A stretch of DNA of 64,000 nucleotides from Halomonas lysinitropha (GCF_902500215.1 NZ_CABVOU010000032.1:1-64000); one strand, 5' to 3'. Shown: positions 1-7,944, numbered from the stretch's first letter. Made by a program: numbers and translations. Notes: generated by a model from the sequence alone, not told the origin.

Positions 1-1223
1 GGCTGATGGTGGTGGGCTATGCCGGTACCCTGTGCGGCAACCTGATCAAGGCCGCGGTGAGTCGCCAGCGCGAATTCCTGGCCGATGCCAGCGCCGTGCA
101 GTACACCCGTAACCCCGAGGGCATCGGCGGGGCGCTGAAGGTGCTGGCCGCGCACCGCCCCGGTTCGCGCCTGCTGGGTGCTCATGCCGCGGAGTTCAGC
201 CACCTCTATTTCGGCAGCGGTGTGCGCGCCCTGTCACGCCTTACCGCCACCCATCCCCCTCTGGAGAAGCGGATTCGCCGGGTGCTGCCCCGCTGGGACG
301 GTAGCCTGCCGCCTCCGTCGAGGATTCGTCCGTCATCGCCCCAGGAAACCACCACCCCCACCGCTGGCGAGCGGCAAGGTGCCGCGACTCTGGCCTCAGG
401 GTCCTTGGCCGCCACGGTGGTGGCCAGCGTGGGTCGGCCGAGCGCCGAGGATATCGCCCGTGCTCGTCGGCGCCTCGGGGCGATCGACGAACGCCTGCTC
501 GAGGCCGCCCATGAGCCCTTTGCCGCCCGGGCGCTGGTCTACGGAATCCTGATGGGAGCCGACCCTTTCAGCCGCGAGGCGCAGCGCCAGGCCCTGGAAG
601 GCCAGGCGCTGCCCGAGGTGCTCAGAGAGCTCGAGGCCCTCGACGCCTCCCTGTCCGGGCTGGCACCCGGCCAGCGCCTGCCGCTGATCGAGCTGGCGCT
701 CCCGTCACTTCGCCAGCTCTCCACAGCCCAGCATGCCCGCTTCCAGGCCTGCCTGCGCCGGCTGATGGCCCTGGAGACGGATGCCGGTGCCCTGCAGTGG
801 GCCCTTCACCGGTTGGTGATTCAGGGGGTTCAGGGGGAGCGGCGAGCCCGCCGTAATCGTCACCTGGTGGATCTGGCCGGGCCGCTGTCACTGCTGCTCT
901 CGACGCTGGCGCGGGCCGGCCAGCAGGATGAGGATCAGGCCCGGTCCGCTGTCGAGCGGCTTTCCTCGGCGCTGGGCGTGAGACTGGATTTTGTCGGCAA
1001 GCCGGCCCTCGCCAGCGAACTCGACTGGGCCATGGCACGGCTGGTACGCCTGGTTCAGGCCGAGCGGAAGCCCTTGCTGGTGGCGATGAGCTGCTGTGTG
1101 GAGCACGACGGCCGGATCGATCCCGAGGAGGCAGAACTGCTAAGTGCCGTGGCCTGGACCCTGGGTTGCCCATTGCCCTCAACGGAACGCTCCGCTGGCC
1201 AGGCGGGTACCGGGACGGCATGA
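1..1223 (+). CDS. M48 family metalloprotease with TerB-like C-terminal region (5' end outside window)
   Basis: The frame is open from the window edge, so the N-terminal membrane segments and the HExxH zinc motif are not visible. What remains starts with the part of an M48 (HtpX/Ste24-like) peptidase that carries the third zinc ligand: SRQREFLADASAVQ, followed by a THPPLEKRI motif typical of the end of the catalytic domain. After a proline-rich linker comes a helical region of about 250 residues. Its last part (CCVEHDGRIDPEEAELL followed by LGCPLP) resembles TerB/DjlA-type domains, an architecture known in proteobacterial M48 proteins. I infer a membrane-bound protease. The substrate is unknown. 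Confidence 0.8.
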   Translation, partial: LMVVGYAGTLCGNLIKAAVSRQREFLADASAVQYTRNPEGIGGALKVLAAHRPGSRLLGAHAAEFSHLYFGSGVRALSRLTATHPPLEKRIRRVLPRWDGSLPPPSRIRPSSPQETTTPTAGERQGAATLASGSLAATVVASVGRPSAEDIARARRRLGAIDERLLEAAHEPFAARALVYGILMGADPFSREAQRQALEGQALPEVLRELEALDASLSGLAPGQRLPLIELALPSLRQLSTAQHARFQACLRRLMALETDAGALQWALHRLVIQGVQGERRARRNRHLVDLAGPLSLLLSTLARAGQQDEDQARSAVERLSSALGVRLDFVGKPALASELDWAMARLVRLVQAERKPLLVAMSCCVEHDGRIDPEEAELLSAVAWTLGCPLPSTERSAGQAGTGTA

Positions 1224-1263
1224 TGAAGGCCCCTGACCCGCTCACCAATCGGAGGACTCCCTG

Positions 1264-1692
1264 ATGCTCACTCCCTTCCATCTGGCCGTACAGGTCCGCG
1301 ACCTGGCCGAGGCGCGGCGCTTCTATGGTGAACTGCTGGGCTGTCCGCAAGGACGCGCCAGCGATACCTGGGTCGACTTCAACCTCTATGGCCATCAGTT
1401 CGTCTGTCACCTGAACCCTGCTCTGGGGGAAAAGGGAATCGACGATCATCGCAACCCGGTGGATGGCCATGGGGTACCGGTACCACACTTCGGAGTGGTG
1501 CTGGAGATGGCCGACTGGGAGGCGCTGGTCGACCGCCTCACCGCGGCGGGAGTGCGCTTCGAGATTGAGCCCTATATCCGCTTCCGTGGTGAGCCCGGCG
1601 AGCAGGCCACCATGTTCTTCCGCGACCCCAGCGGCAATGCGATCGAATTCAAGGCATTCCGCGACATTGCCGGCCAGCTGTTTGCCACCTGA
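1264..1692 (+). CDS. VOC family (glyoxalase/bleomycin-resistance/dioxygenase fold) protein
   Basis: A 142-residue single-unit VOC protein. It has paired beta-alpha-beta-beta-beta modules: [22 protein letters not shown] at the N-terminus (metal-ligand position His near residue 6) and a second half with PHFGVVLEM, ending in [15 protein letters not shown]. The closing Glu of the IEFK motif is a usual metal ligand. A good ribosome binding site (GGAGG) sits about 8 bases before the ATG. The substrate cannot be predicted; many such proteins are glyoxalase-like isomerases, dioxygenases or antibiotic-binding proteins. It follows the M48 gene by 40 bases and may be co-transcribed with it. Confidence 0.85.
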   Translation: MLTPFHLAVQVRDLAEARRFYGELLGCPQGRASDTWVDFNLYGHQFVCHLNPALGEKGIDDHRNPVDGHGVPVPHFGVVLEMADWEALVDRLTAAGVRFEIEPYIRFRGEPGEQATMFFRDPSGNAIEFKAFRDIAGQLFAT

Positions 1693-1762
1693 GGCGCTAT
1701 GCCGGCTTGCGAGAGCAGGGGGGCTCTGGTGCAATGTCGTTCCTTTCGTCAGGAGCAAGAAA

Positions 1763-2545
1763 ATGGCAATGAAACCCTGGATCCCGCTGGTCGCCGCCAT
1801 GGCATTGGTCGTGGGGCTGGCCGGCTGCGGCAACGGTGATGACGAGCCTGCTCCGGCCGAGGTCGAGGAGACGCAGGAAGAGCCCTCTCAGCCGGTTGCC
1901 GACGCGGAAGAAGAGCCAGCCGCCGAGGAGGCCGAATCGCCCGCGGAGGATCAGCCTGCCACGGCGGATGAGGTGGATGTCGCCGACGAGATGGATGTCG
2001 ACGCCGAGGGTGAGATAGACCTGGAGGCCGAGGGTGAGGTGGATGCCGAGGCCGAGGCCGAGACGCTGGGCGAGTCACCGGCCGATACCCTGGAGGAGGG
2101 CGCGGCCCTGCCCGGCGAGACGACCCGCTCCGATGTCGATGCCATCATCGAGGAAACGGAGCGGCGCTTCGAGGAAGCCAGCCGTCGCATCGACGAGCAG
2201 TTCGAAAGCGTCGAGGAGGGGGCGTCTGACCTCGAGCCCATGGAGGGGTCGCCCGAGTTCGAGCCTATGGAGTCACCGGAGCTCGAGCCCATGGAGTCGT
2301 CCGATCTAGAGTCGGATATCGGGATCGACGTCTCGCCCAGTAGCGACCTGGATGAACAAGAGGCAATGCCAGGGGAGAGTACCAGCTCGGATATCGATGC
2401 GATCCTCGAGGAAACCGAAAAACGCTTCCAGGAGGCGAGCCGCCAGATCGACGAACAGTTCGAGGAGGCGGAGCGCCAGGCACCGGAGGCATCGTCGGAG
2501 CTCGATTCGCTCGAACGCGATGACACGGATGGCTCGGACAATTGA
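1763..2545 (+). CDS. acidic repeat lipoprotein of unknown function
   Basis: A 260-residue secreted lipoprotein. The signal peptide ends in a lipobox L19-A20-G21-C22, so Cys22 should be lipidated. The mature part is extremely rich in Glu and Asp. It contains a 33-residue unit twice, at about residues 116-148 and 202-234, identical at 25 of 33 positions (core SD[VI]DAI[IL]EETE[RK]RF, then EAS and IDEQFE). Between the units lies a short repeat of the form EPMESxE. The start is the ATG at 1763 with AGGAG ten bases upstream; the frame is open further upstream but lacks a signal peptide there. I do not recognise the family. Very acidic surface proteins fit a halophile. Confidence 0.75.
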   Translation: MAMKPWIPLVAAMALVVGLAGCGNGDDEPAPAEVEETQEEPSQPVADAEEEPAAEEAESPAEDQPATADEVDVADEMDVDAEGEIDLEAEGEVDAEAEAETLGESPADTLEEGAALPGETTRSDVDAIIEETERRFEEASRRIDEQFESVEEGASDLEPMEGSPEFEPMESPELEPMESSDLESDIGIDVSPSSDLDEQEAMPGESTSSDIDAILEETEKRFQEASRQIDEQFEEAERQAPEASSELDSLERDDTDGSDN

Positions 2546-2587
2546 GATGCCCTCGACGAGGCTTGCTTCGAACTCGTCCGGAATGAA

Positions 2588-2611
2588 AAAGGCCCACCGA
2601 GGTGGGCCTTT
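2588..2611. terminator. bidirectional rho-independent terminator
   Basis: A 10-bp perfect stem AAAGGCCCAC / GTGGGCCTTT with a CGAG tetraloop. It lies between the lipoprotein gene and the convergent cold-shock gene. A-rich and T-rich flanks on both sides suit both transcripts. Confidence 0.85.
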
Positions 2612-2664
2612 CTACTGGCATTCGATCGGCAGAGCCAACCGGATGCTTCCGGATCAGCCGAGGA

Positions 2665-2871
2665 TCAGTCGGCGGCCCGAATGTTGGAGGCCTGAAGGCC
2701 TTTCTTGCCCTGGGTCACCTCGAAGGAGACCTTCTGGCCGTCCTGCAGGGACTTGAAGCCTTCAGCCTGAATTTCGGAGAAGTGAGCGAACAGGTCATCA
2801 CCGCCGTCGTCCGGAGAGATGAAGCCGTAGCCTTTGGTATCGTTGAACCACTTGACAGTGCCAGTTGCCAT
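2665..2871 (-). CDS. cspA: cold-shock domain protein (CspA family)
   Basis: A 68-residue OB-fold nucleic-acid-binding protein. Both RNA-binding motifs are present: RNP1 as KGYGFI and RNP2 as DLFAHFSEI, after the usual TGTVKWFN start. The length is standard for the family. Such proteins melt RNA secondary structure, either at low temperature or constitutively; sequence alone does not say which paralogue this is. The gene has an AAGGAA ribosome binding site and a long upstream region with a plausible promoter about 160 bases before the start, as expected for csp genes with long 5' leaders. Confidence 0.95.
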   Translation of the reverse strand: MATGTVKWFNDTKGYGFISPDDGGDDLFAHFSEIQAEGFKSLQDGQKVSFEVTQGKKGLQASNIRAAD

Positions 2872-3172
2872 CGTCGATTTCCTTAACTAACTAAATAATG
2901 GTGCTGGGTCGGGCAGGGAGTCTCCCCACCACGAACCCGTCATGCGTGGGCAAGGCAAGAAGGAAGTACGCACCGAGTGTATCGAAGGAATCGAAGTACC
3001 ACTGACGACTTTTCTGCTTGCAAACCAACGCAACGGATAGTGCAGCAGCGCCAGGGTTGCGTCAACAGGGTGGCACAGAGAGACTGGCGCTGTGCCCGCA
3101 GAATCACTTTAGATGCAAAGCCGGTGAGCGTCCAGCCTCCATCCCTAGGTTTCACACATGCAAGAGAGACCC
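2872..3172. other. divergent intergenic region, probable long csp leader
   Basis: This 301-base stretch separates the cold-shock gene (minus) from the TM2 gene (plus). On the minus strand it probably holds the csp 5' leader and promoter. I find no supported gene in it; the open frames here lack ribosome binding sites and family features. Confidence 0.5.
3037..3065 (-). promoter_or_regulatory. candidate sigma-70 promoter for the cold-shock gene
   Basis: Read on the minus strand, TTGACG (3065-3060) is followed after 17 bases by CACTAT (3042-3037). The -35 matches the consensus at 5 of 6 positions, the -10 only at 3 of 6. Transcription would begin near 3030 and give a leader of roughly 160 bases, similar to the long leaders known for cspA-type genes. 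Confidence 0.3.
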
Positions 3173-3598
3173 ATGACCGATACCCGAATCGCCTCCCTGG
3201 ATACGCACAGCAAACTGATCGGCTACCTGTTGTGGCTATTCGGTTTTCTCGGTGCCCACCGCTTCTACTATGGAAAGCCGGTCACCGGCACGATCTGGTT
3301 CTTTACTCTGGGGCTGTTGGGAATCGGCTGGCTGATCGACCTCTTCCTGATCCCGTCCATGGATCGCCAGGCCGACCTGCGCTTCCAGTCTGGCCCCATC
3401 AACTACACCCTGGCTTGGCTACTGCTCACCTTCCTCGGGGTGTTCGGCATACACCGCTTCTACCTCGGCAAGTGGCTGACCGGGATTCTCTACCTGCTGA
3501 CCTTCGGGCTCTTCGGTCTCGGGGTGCTCTACGATTTCTGGACGCTCAACGATCAGATCTCCCTTCGCCATGCCCGTCGCGGCATCTTCAACGGCTGA
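3173..3598 (+). CDS. TM2 domain-containing membrane protein with two TM2 units
   Basis: A 141-residue inner-membrane protein with two TM2 domains. Each has two hydrophobic helices and the signature G-x-H-R-F-Y-x-G-K (FLGAHRFYYGK and VFGIHRFYLGK). The first unit ends in a WLIDLFLIP segment, the second in LYDFWTLNDQ. The start is taken at 3173, with AGAGAG eight bases upstream, rather than the in-frame ATG at 3158, which has no ribosome binding site. Bacterial TM2 proteins are widespread but have no established role. The LysE gene begins 4 bases after its stop, so the two are probably translated from one message. Confidence 0.85.
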   Translation: MTDTRIASLDTHSKLIGYLLWLFGFLGAHRFYYGKPVTGTIWFFTLGLLGIGWLIDLFLIPSMDRQADLRFQSGPINYTLAWLLLTFLGVFGIHRFYLGKWLTGILYLLTFGLFGLGVLYDFWTLNDQISLRHARRGIFNG

Positions 3599-3602
3599 AC
3601 TG

Positions 3603-4247
3603 ATGTTCTTCGATGCACAGTTCTGGCCCTTTCTGTTGGCCATCACCCTGCTGAGCATGAGCCCGGGGGTCGATACCCTGCTGGTGATTCGCAATACCAC
3701 CCGGGGCGGCTGGCGAGACGGCGTGGCGACCAGTCTGGCCATCTGCTGCGGGCTGTTCGTGCACGCGACGGTCTCGGCACTGGGGATTTCGCTGATCCTG
3801 CTGCAGTCTGCCTGGGCGTTCAATCTGCTCAAGATGGCCGGTGCCGCCTACCTGGTATGGCTGGGTGTCAACAGCCTACGATCTGCCCGCCGGGGGCAGG
3901 GGCTTCCGGTGAGCGGTGTGCAGGTCGATCGCCAGGCCCTGCGGTTGTGGCGATCCGTTCGCGAGGGGCTGCTCTCCAACGTGCTGAACCCCAAGACGGT
4001 GGTCTTCTACATGGCTTTCCTGCCCCAGTTCATCGCGCCGGGTGATCCGGCGCTGGTCAAGTCGCTGTGGCTGGCCGGGGTGCACTTCGTGGTCGCTAAC
4101 CTTTGGCAGGTGACCATCGTGGTAATGGTGGGCAGCGCCGGTCGTTGGCTGGCGAGTCCGGCGTTCTCGCGTTGGCTCAATGGCCTCACCGGCGCGGTGC
4201 TGGTCGGCTTCGGCATCAAGCTGGCGCTAACGCGTCAGCCGGTCTAA
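3603..4247 (+). CDS. LysE/RhtB family amino-acid exporter
   Basis: A 214-residue membrane protein with about six hydrophobic segments and the family signature SPGVDTLLVIRNTTRGGWRDG near the N-terminus. The family exports amino acids or derivatives such as lysine, threonine or homoserine lactones; the substrate here is not predictable. The start at 3603 lies just after the TM2 stop and has no strong ribosome binding site, which suggests translational coupling. The open frame extends 33 bases upstream but would then overlap the TM2 gene. A tandem heptamer array follows immediately after the stop codon. Confidence 0.88.
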   Translation: MFFDAQFWPFLLAITLLSMSPGVDTLLVIRNTTRGGWRDGVATSLAICCGLFVHATVSALGISLILLQSAWAFNLLKMAGAAYLVWLGVNSLRSARRGQGLPVSGVQVDRQALRLWRSVREGLLSNVLNPKTVVFYMAFLPQFIAPGDPALVKSLWLAGVHFVVANLWQVTIVVMVGSAGRWLASPAFSRWLNGLTGAVLVGFGIKLALTRQPV

Positions 4248-4251
4248 TACT

Positions 4252-4338
4252 GCTACGAGCTACGAGCTACGAGCTACGAGCTACGAGCTACGAGCTACGA
4301 GCTACGAGCTACGAGCTACGAGCTACGAGCTACGAGCT
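4252..4338. repeat. heptanucleotide tandem repeat, (GCTACGA)x12
   Basis: Twelve perfect head-to-tail copies of GCTACGA occupy 4252-4335, followed by a partial copy (GCT). The array lies between the stops of the convergent LysE and slt genes. Because the unit is 7 bp, translation cycles through all three frames and gives a false SYELRAT-type peptide. Its function is unknown; such arrays are prone to copy-number change. Confidence 0.97.
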
Positions 4339-4385
4339 GACGTTTGCATCATGCTGCTCGCAGCCCGAGGCTAGCGGCGCGATGC

Positions 4386-6326
4386 TCAGTTTCTGGCCAG
4401 CAGCGAGCGGTCGTAGCGCACCGTCTTCTCCGTCGGGCTCAGCATCGAGACGCCCTTGCTCTCGCCGCCCCTGGAGAGGCTCTCGAAGATCACCCGATAG
4501 GCGAGCACGGCCTGCACATAGTTGCGGGTCTCGCGGAAGGGGATGCTTTCGACGAAGAGGTCGAACGCTTCCGGCGCGTCGCGTAGCCAGCGGTCGACCC
4601 GACCGGGGCCGGCATTGTAGGCCGCCGCGGCGGCGAGGCGGTTGCCGCTGTAGCGATCGATCAGCTCGCCCAGGTAGATGCTTCCCAGGCGGATGTTCAC
4701 CTCGGGTTCGAGGACCCCGTAGGGGCCGGGGTCGCCGATCCCCAGGCGCCGGCCGAGCTGGGCGGCCGTGGCCGGCATCAGCTGCATCAGGCCGCGGGCA
4801 CCGGCGGGGGAGAGGGCCGCAGGATTGTAGGCGCTCTCGCGTCGGGCGATACCCATCAGCAGGTAGGGGTCGACCTCGGCCACGCCGCCCCAGTGCAGGA
4901 AATCATCGCGATAGGCCTCGGGGAAGCGCCACGCTAGGGCGTCCCACATCTCGCCGACGATGGTGGTCTGCACCAGTTCGGGGAGCCAGCCCCGCTGCGC
5001 AGCGTAGTCCGCCAGGGCTCGAGCCTCCTCCGGCGTGGCTCGGGCCACGGCCCGGTACCATTCGCTGTTGGCAAGGCCAGGCTCGTCGATCCGTCGCAGC
5101 GCCTCGGTGCGTTGCACCGCCGGCCAGTCGGCGACTTCCCGCCGGGTGACCGCGTCGATGGTGTTGCGCTCCAGATTCATGGCGTAGGGGCGATCCAGCC
5201 GGTCGGCGGCGGCAAAACCGAAGAAGTTTCTCTCGCCGGCCGCCGCGGCATAGGCCTTTTCCGCGGTGGCGGTGTCGCCCTGCTGCTCCAGGGCCCGGCC
5301 CAGCCAGTACTGCCAGCGAGCTTCCCGGCGCGTCTCGTCGGGCATGCGATGCACCCAGTCGATGACCCCCGGCCAGTTCCGCTCGGCCAGGGCCCTGCGC
5401 ACGCGAAGCTCCAGCAGTTCGGTATCGTCGAGGCGTGCCACGACTTCGTCGCGCCAGCCACCGTGTTGGTCGATGTCGCGCACCATGGCGTAGAAGGCCA
5501 GATCACGTTCGATCGCGTCGCGGTGGCGGGCTTCCAGCGAGAGGTGAGGGGCGACCTTGCGCCAGGCTTCCAGGGCCGCTTCGGTGTCGGCGCGGGTGAA
5601 GCCGTGCATGGTCGCAGCGAACAGCGGCCCGCTGCCCCGGCAGCCCGGCCCCGTGCAGGCCGGGACCTCGGTCACGGCCGCATAGTCCTTGCGGAGCCGG
5701 TCGAGGCTGGCCCTGGCGGACTGCCAGTCAGCGTTCAGCTGTCGGCCCAGGTAGTTCATCAGCCCGCTCTCGCCGGCCTGCCAGGCGAGCATCATGCGCT
5801 CCCAGACATGGGCCTGGTCGATCTCGCCCCGGGCGCGCAGGGTGTCGAAGAGAGTGTCGCAGGCATCCGGCTGGGAGCGGCCGACGAGCCAGAGCTCTCG
5901 ACCGCCCCGGGCGGCGTCCTCCGGCGCACGGTCGAGCAGGGCAGTATAGTAGTAGCACTGGCGGGCAGTGCCCTCGGGAACGCCGTCGGCGACCGCCAGG
6001 AGGCTGGCCGGGCGCCTGGCTTTGCCATACTCGGCGATGGCCTGGCCCCGCATCCAGTCGCTGAGCGGAGAATCTTCATGTTGCTCGATGTAGGCCTGCA
6101 CCCGGTCGGCGTCTACCTGCGGCAGACGCTGGCGCAGCCGGTGATAGTCGACGTAGCCGGCGAGTACATGGCCCTCGATGGCATCCTGGTCGATCTTTTC
6201 CCACTGAGCGTTGCGGGCGGCCTCCAGGGCTTCTCGCATGGCGCGGTCGTCCGCCTGGCCGGCCAGAGGCAGGCTGCAAAGAATAGCGGCGATAAGGGTC
6301 TTGCAGTGGCCGAGTGACAGGAGCAT
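4386..6326 (-). CDS. slt: soluble lytic murein transglycosylase (Slt70-like)
   Basis: A 646-residue periplasmic enzyme, almost the same length as E. coli Slt70. It cleaves the MurNAc-GlcNAc bond of peptidoglycan to give 1,6-anhydro products. A signal peptide (about residues 1-25) precedes a long alpha-superhelical U-shaped region. The C-terminal catalytic domain carries ARRESAYNP, with catalytic Glu497, then GLMQLMPATA and AAAAYNAGPGRVDRWL. The ribosome binding site AAGAGG lies about 9 bases before the ATG. It is a single gene facing the LysE gene across the heptamer array. I see no missing catalytic motif. Confidence 0.93.
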   Translation of the reverse strand: MLLSLGHCKTLIAAILCSLPLAGQADDRAMREALEAARNAQWEKIDQDAIEGHVLAGYVDYHRLRQRLPQVDADRVQAYIEQHEDSPLSDWMRGQAIAEYGKARRPASLLAVADGVPEGTARQCYYYTALLDRAPEDAARGGRELWLVGRSQPDACDTLFDTLRARGEIDQAHVWERMMLAWQAGESGLMNYLGRQLNADWQSARASLDRLRKDYAAVTEVPACTGPGCRGSGPLFAATMHGFTRADTEAALEAWRKVAPHLSLEARHRDAIERDLAFYAMVRDIDQHGGWRDEVVARLDDTELLELRVRRALAERNWPGVIDWVHRMPDETRREARWQYWLGRALEQQGDTATAEKAYAAAAGERNFFGFAAADRLDRPYAMNLERNTIDAVTRREVADWPAVQRTEALRRIDEPGLANSEWYRAVARATPEEARALADYAAQRGWLPELVQTTIVGEMWDALAWRFPEAYRDDFLHWGGVAEVDPYLLMGIARRESAYNPAALSPAGARGLMQLMPATAAQLGRRLGIGDPGPYGVLEPEVNIRLGSIYLGELIDRYSGNRLAAAAAYNAGPGRVDRWLRDAPEAFDLFVESIPFRETRNYVQAVLAYRVIFESLSRGGESKGVSMLSPTEKTVRYDRSLLARN

Positions 6327-6485
6327 ATCGTGACCTCTTGCGGTTCGCGGTCGTCAAACTGCCATGGTGGCCGATGGCAGGGCACTTGAGTAGTGTTGCT
6401 GCTGGCCGAGGGGCAGCGGCTGTCCGTCAGGGTGGGGATACCCTATCGTGTAGCGGTATTTCCGCCTGTCGGCAAGGAGTTCGAG

Positions 6486-6854
6486 ATGGCCAGAATCGGT
6501 GGCGGTATGCTGGTGCAGCGTCTGCGTCGTCGCGCTCACGTGCTGAAGCGGATGGGGCGTGCCCTGCGACTGTTCCTGCCCATGATCCGCGATGTGTTGC
6601 TGCGACGCTACCGCCCAGTGCCCTGGGGCGCCTTTCTGTGGATGCTGGCGGCGCTGGCCTACCTGGTCTCGCCCCTCGACCTGATTCCCGACATGCTCGT
6701 GCTGCTGGGGTTGCTGGATGATGTGGTGATCGTCGGCTGGCTGCTGACGCGGGTCGACCGGCACCTGGCCGGCTATCGGGCCTGGCGGGAACGCCGTGAG
6801 GGAGAGGTTCGGCCCTGCGACGAAGATCGGGGCGACGGGGAACCGCCGTCTTGA
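6486..6854 (+). CDS. DUF1232 (YkvA family) membrane protein
   Basis: A 122-residue protein with the DUF1232 core: a hydrophobic helix followed by SPLDLIPD and then LGLLDDVVIVGWLL. An N-terminal basic amphipathic stretch precedes it and a charged tail follows. The start is the ATG at 6486, preceded by AAGGAG; the frame is open from 6393 but the extra segment has no matching features. The function of the family is not established. It probably anchors in the inner membrane. The next gene starts 42 bases downstream on the same strand. Confidence 0.8.
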   Translation: MARIGGGMLVQRLRRRAHVLKRMGRALRLFLPMIRDVLLRRYRPVPWGAFLWMLAALAYLVSPLDLIPDMLVLLGLLDDVVIVGWLLTRVDRHLAGYRAWRERREGEVRPCDEDRGDGEPPS

Positions 6855-6896
6855 TACGATCGTTTGAAATCTTCTGCTGCCGCCTGCGAGGCCCGG

Positions 6897-7394
6897 ATGA
6901 CCCATGACCAGACACCGAGCAACGCCGACTGGCGTCGTGCCCTGACGCGTTTCGTCACGGTGATCCCGCACACCCGCGAACTGGGCCTCGAAGTGCTCGA
7001 GGTGGCGCCCGCGCTGACCACCATGCGTCTGCCCTGGCGCGATGATCTGCTCGGCGATACCACCCGGGGGCTGGTCCATGGAGGGGTGCTGACCATGCTA
7101 CTGGATACCGTCTGCGGTTCGGCGGTGTTGCCGGCTCTGCCGGCGCCGGAGGTCTGCCCGACACTGGATCTGCGGGTCGACCATTTCCGGCCGGGGGTGG
7201 CAGGGCAGGCCATTTTCGCCGAGGCCCGCGTGATCCGGATCACCGAATCGGTGGTGTTCACCGAGGGCACTCTGTGGCAGGAGACGGGCCGACCGCTGGC
7301 AAGGGGTATCGGCAATTTCGTGCGGCTAGGGCCGCGCAATACCCCCGAGGGCTTCGCTGAGGCGCTCTTCGCGGAGGAGAACGGCCATGCGTGA
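6897..7394 (+). CDS. PaaI-type hotdog-fold thioesterase
   Basis: A 165-residue hotdog protein. The central helix region GLVHGGVLTMLLDTVCGSAV is the PaaI-like signature (HGGxxxxLxDxxxG), in which the Asp is the expected catalytic acid. The later beta strand LDLRVDHFRPG is also typical. It likely hydrolyses an acyl-CoA; the substrate is unknown. The ATG at 6897 has GAGG nearby; an upstream ATG at 6864 adds residues not expected for the family. Its last 8 bases overlap the next gene, another hotdog protein, so the two are probably coupled and may form a heteromer. Confidence 0.85.
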   Translation: MTHDQTPSNADWRRALTRFVTVIPHTRELGLEVLEVAPALTTMRLPWRDDLLGDTTRGLVHGGVLTMLLDTVCGSAVLPALPAPEVCPTLDLRVDHFRPGVAGQAIFAEARVIRITESVVFTEGTLWQETGRPLARGIGNFVRLGPRNTPEGFAEALFAEENGHA

Positions 7395-7857
7395 GGGCTT
7401 CGGCGATCTCGAATGGCTGGCGAGGACCCGCGCCGAGGGGGATGTCGAAGCCTGGCTGGCGTTGATGCCCTATGCCCGGCGCATCGGTATCTCCGCGCTG
7501 CCGGACCCGCAGAGCGAGGGCCTGCTGTTCCGCCTCGAGCCTTGCGAAGGCAATGTCGGCAATGTCCTCTTGCCGGCGTTGCATGGCGGCGTGGTGGCGG
7601 CCTTCATGGAGACTGCGGCGACGCTGGACCTGATGCTTGCCACTCGTACACCGCGACTGCCACGCATCGTTGATATCTCCATCGACTACCTGCGCACGGC
7701 GCGAGTGACGCCGACGCTGGCCCGCTGCAGCCTGCTGCGCGAGGGACGGCGCATGGGCAATGTGCGGGTCTGTGCCTGGCAGGAGCGTGAGGCGGTGCCG
7801 GTGGCCACCGCCCGCCTGCACTTCGTGCTTGGAGATCCTGCCGAAGGAGGCGCTTGA
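7387..7857 (+). CDS. second PaaI-type hotdog-fold thioesterase
   Basis: A 156-residue hotdog protein overlapping the preceding thioesterase by 8 bases. The active-site helix reads LHGGVVAAFMETAAT, with Glu where the first paralogue has Asp, and the strand IVDISIDYLRTA follows. Either acid is used in this superfamily. The two proteins share the fold but are clearly diverged, which suggests an old tandem duplication with specialised partners. Acyl-CoA hydrolysis is inferred from the family. The -35 element of the htpG heat-shock promoter overlaps the stop codon of this gene. Confidence 0.85.
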   Translation: MREGFGDLEWLARTRAEGDVEAWLALMPYARRIGISALPDPQSEGLLFRLEPCEGNVGNVLLPALHGGVVAAFMETAATLDLMLATRTPRLPRIVDISIDYLRTARVTPTLARCSLLREGRRMGNVRVCAWQEREAVPVATARLHFVLGDPAEGGA

Positions 7858-7880
7858 AAAACCGCTACCGGGCCCCATAT
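7853..7880 (+). promoter_or_regulatory. sigma-32 heat-shock promoter of htpG
   Basis: CTTGAAA (7853-7859), a 13-base spacer, and CCCCATAT (7873-7880). Both elements match the sigma-32 (RpoH) consensus essentially perfectly, and the spacing is in the accepted range. It lies about 65 bases before the htpG start and gives a leader of roughly 58 bases. Confidence 0.9.
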
Positions 7881-7944
7881 CGACGACAGTTCCGAACCGG
7901 TGGTTCTTGCCACCATGGCACGTCGACAGAGGGGTTCACGCCAC

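Noticed and set aside
4252-4338. CRISPR array
   Set aside because: Units are 7 bp and contiguous with no spacers, and no cas genes are present.
4103-5149. Open frame encoding a SYELRAT-type repeat protein
   Set aside because: It is produced by the 7-bp tandem array cycling through frames and then runs antisense to slt. No ribosome binding site or family features.
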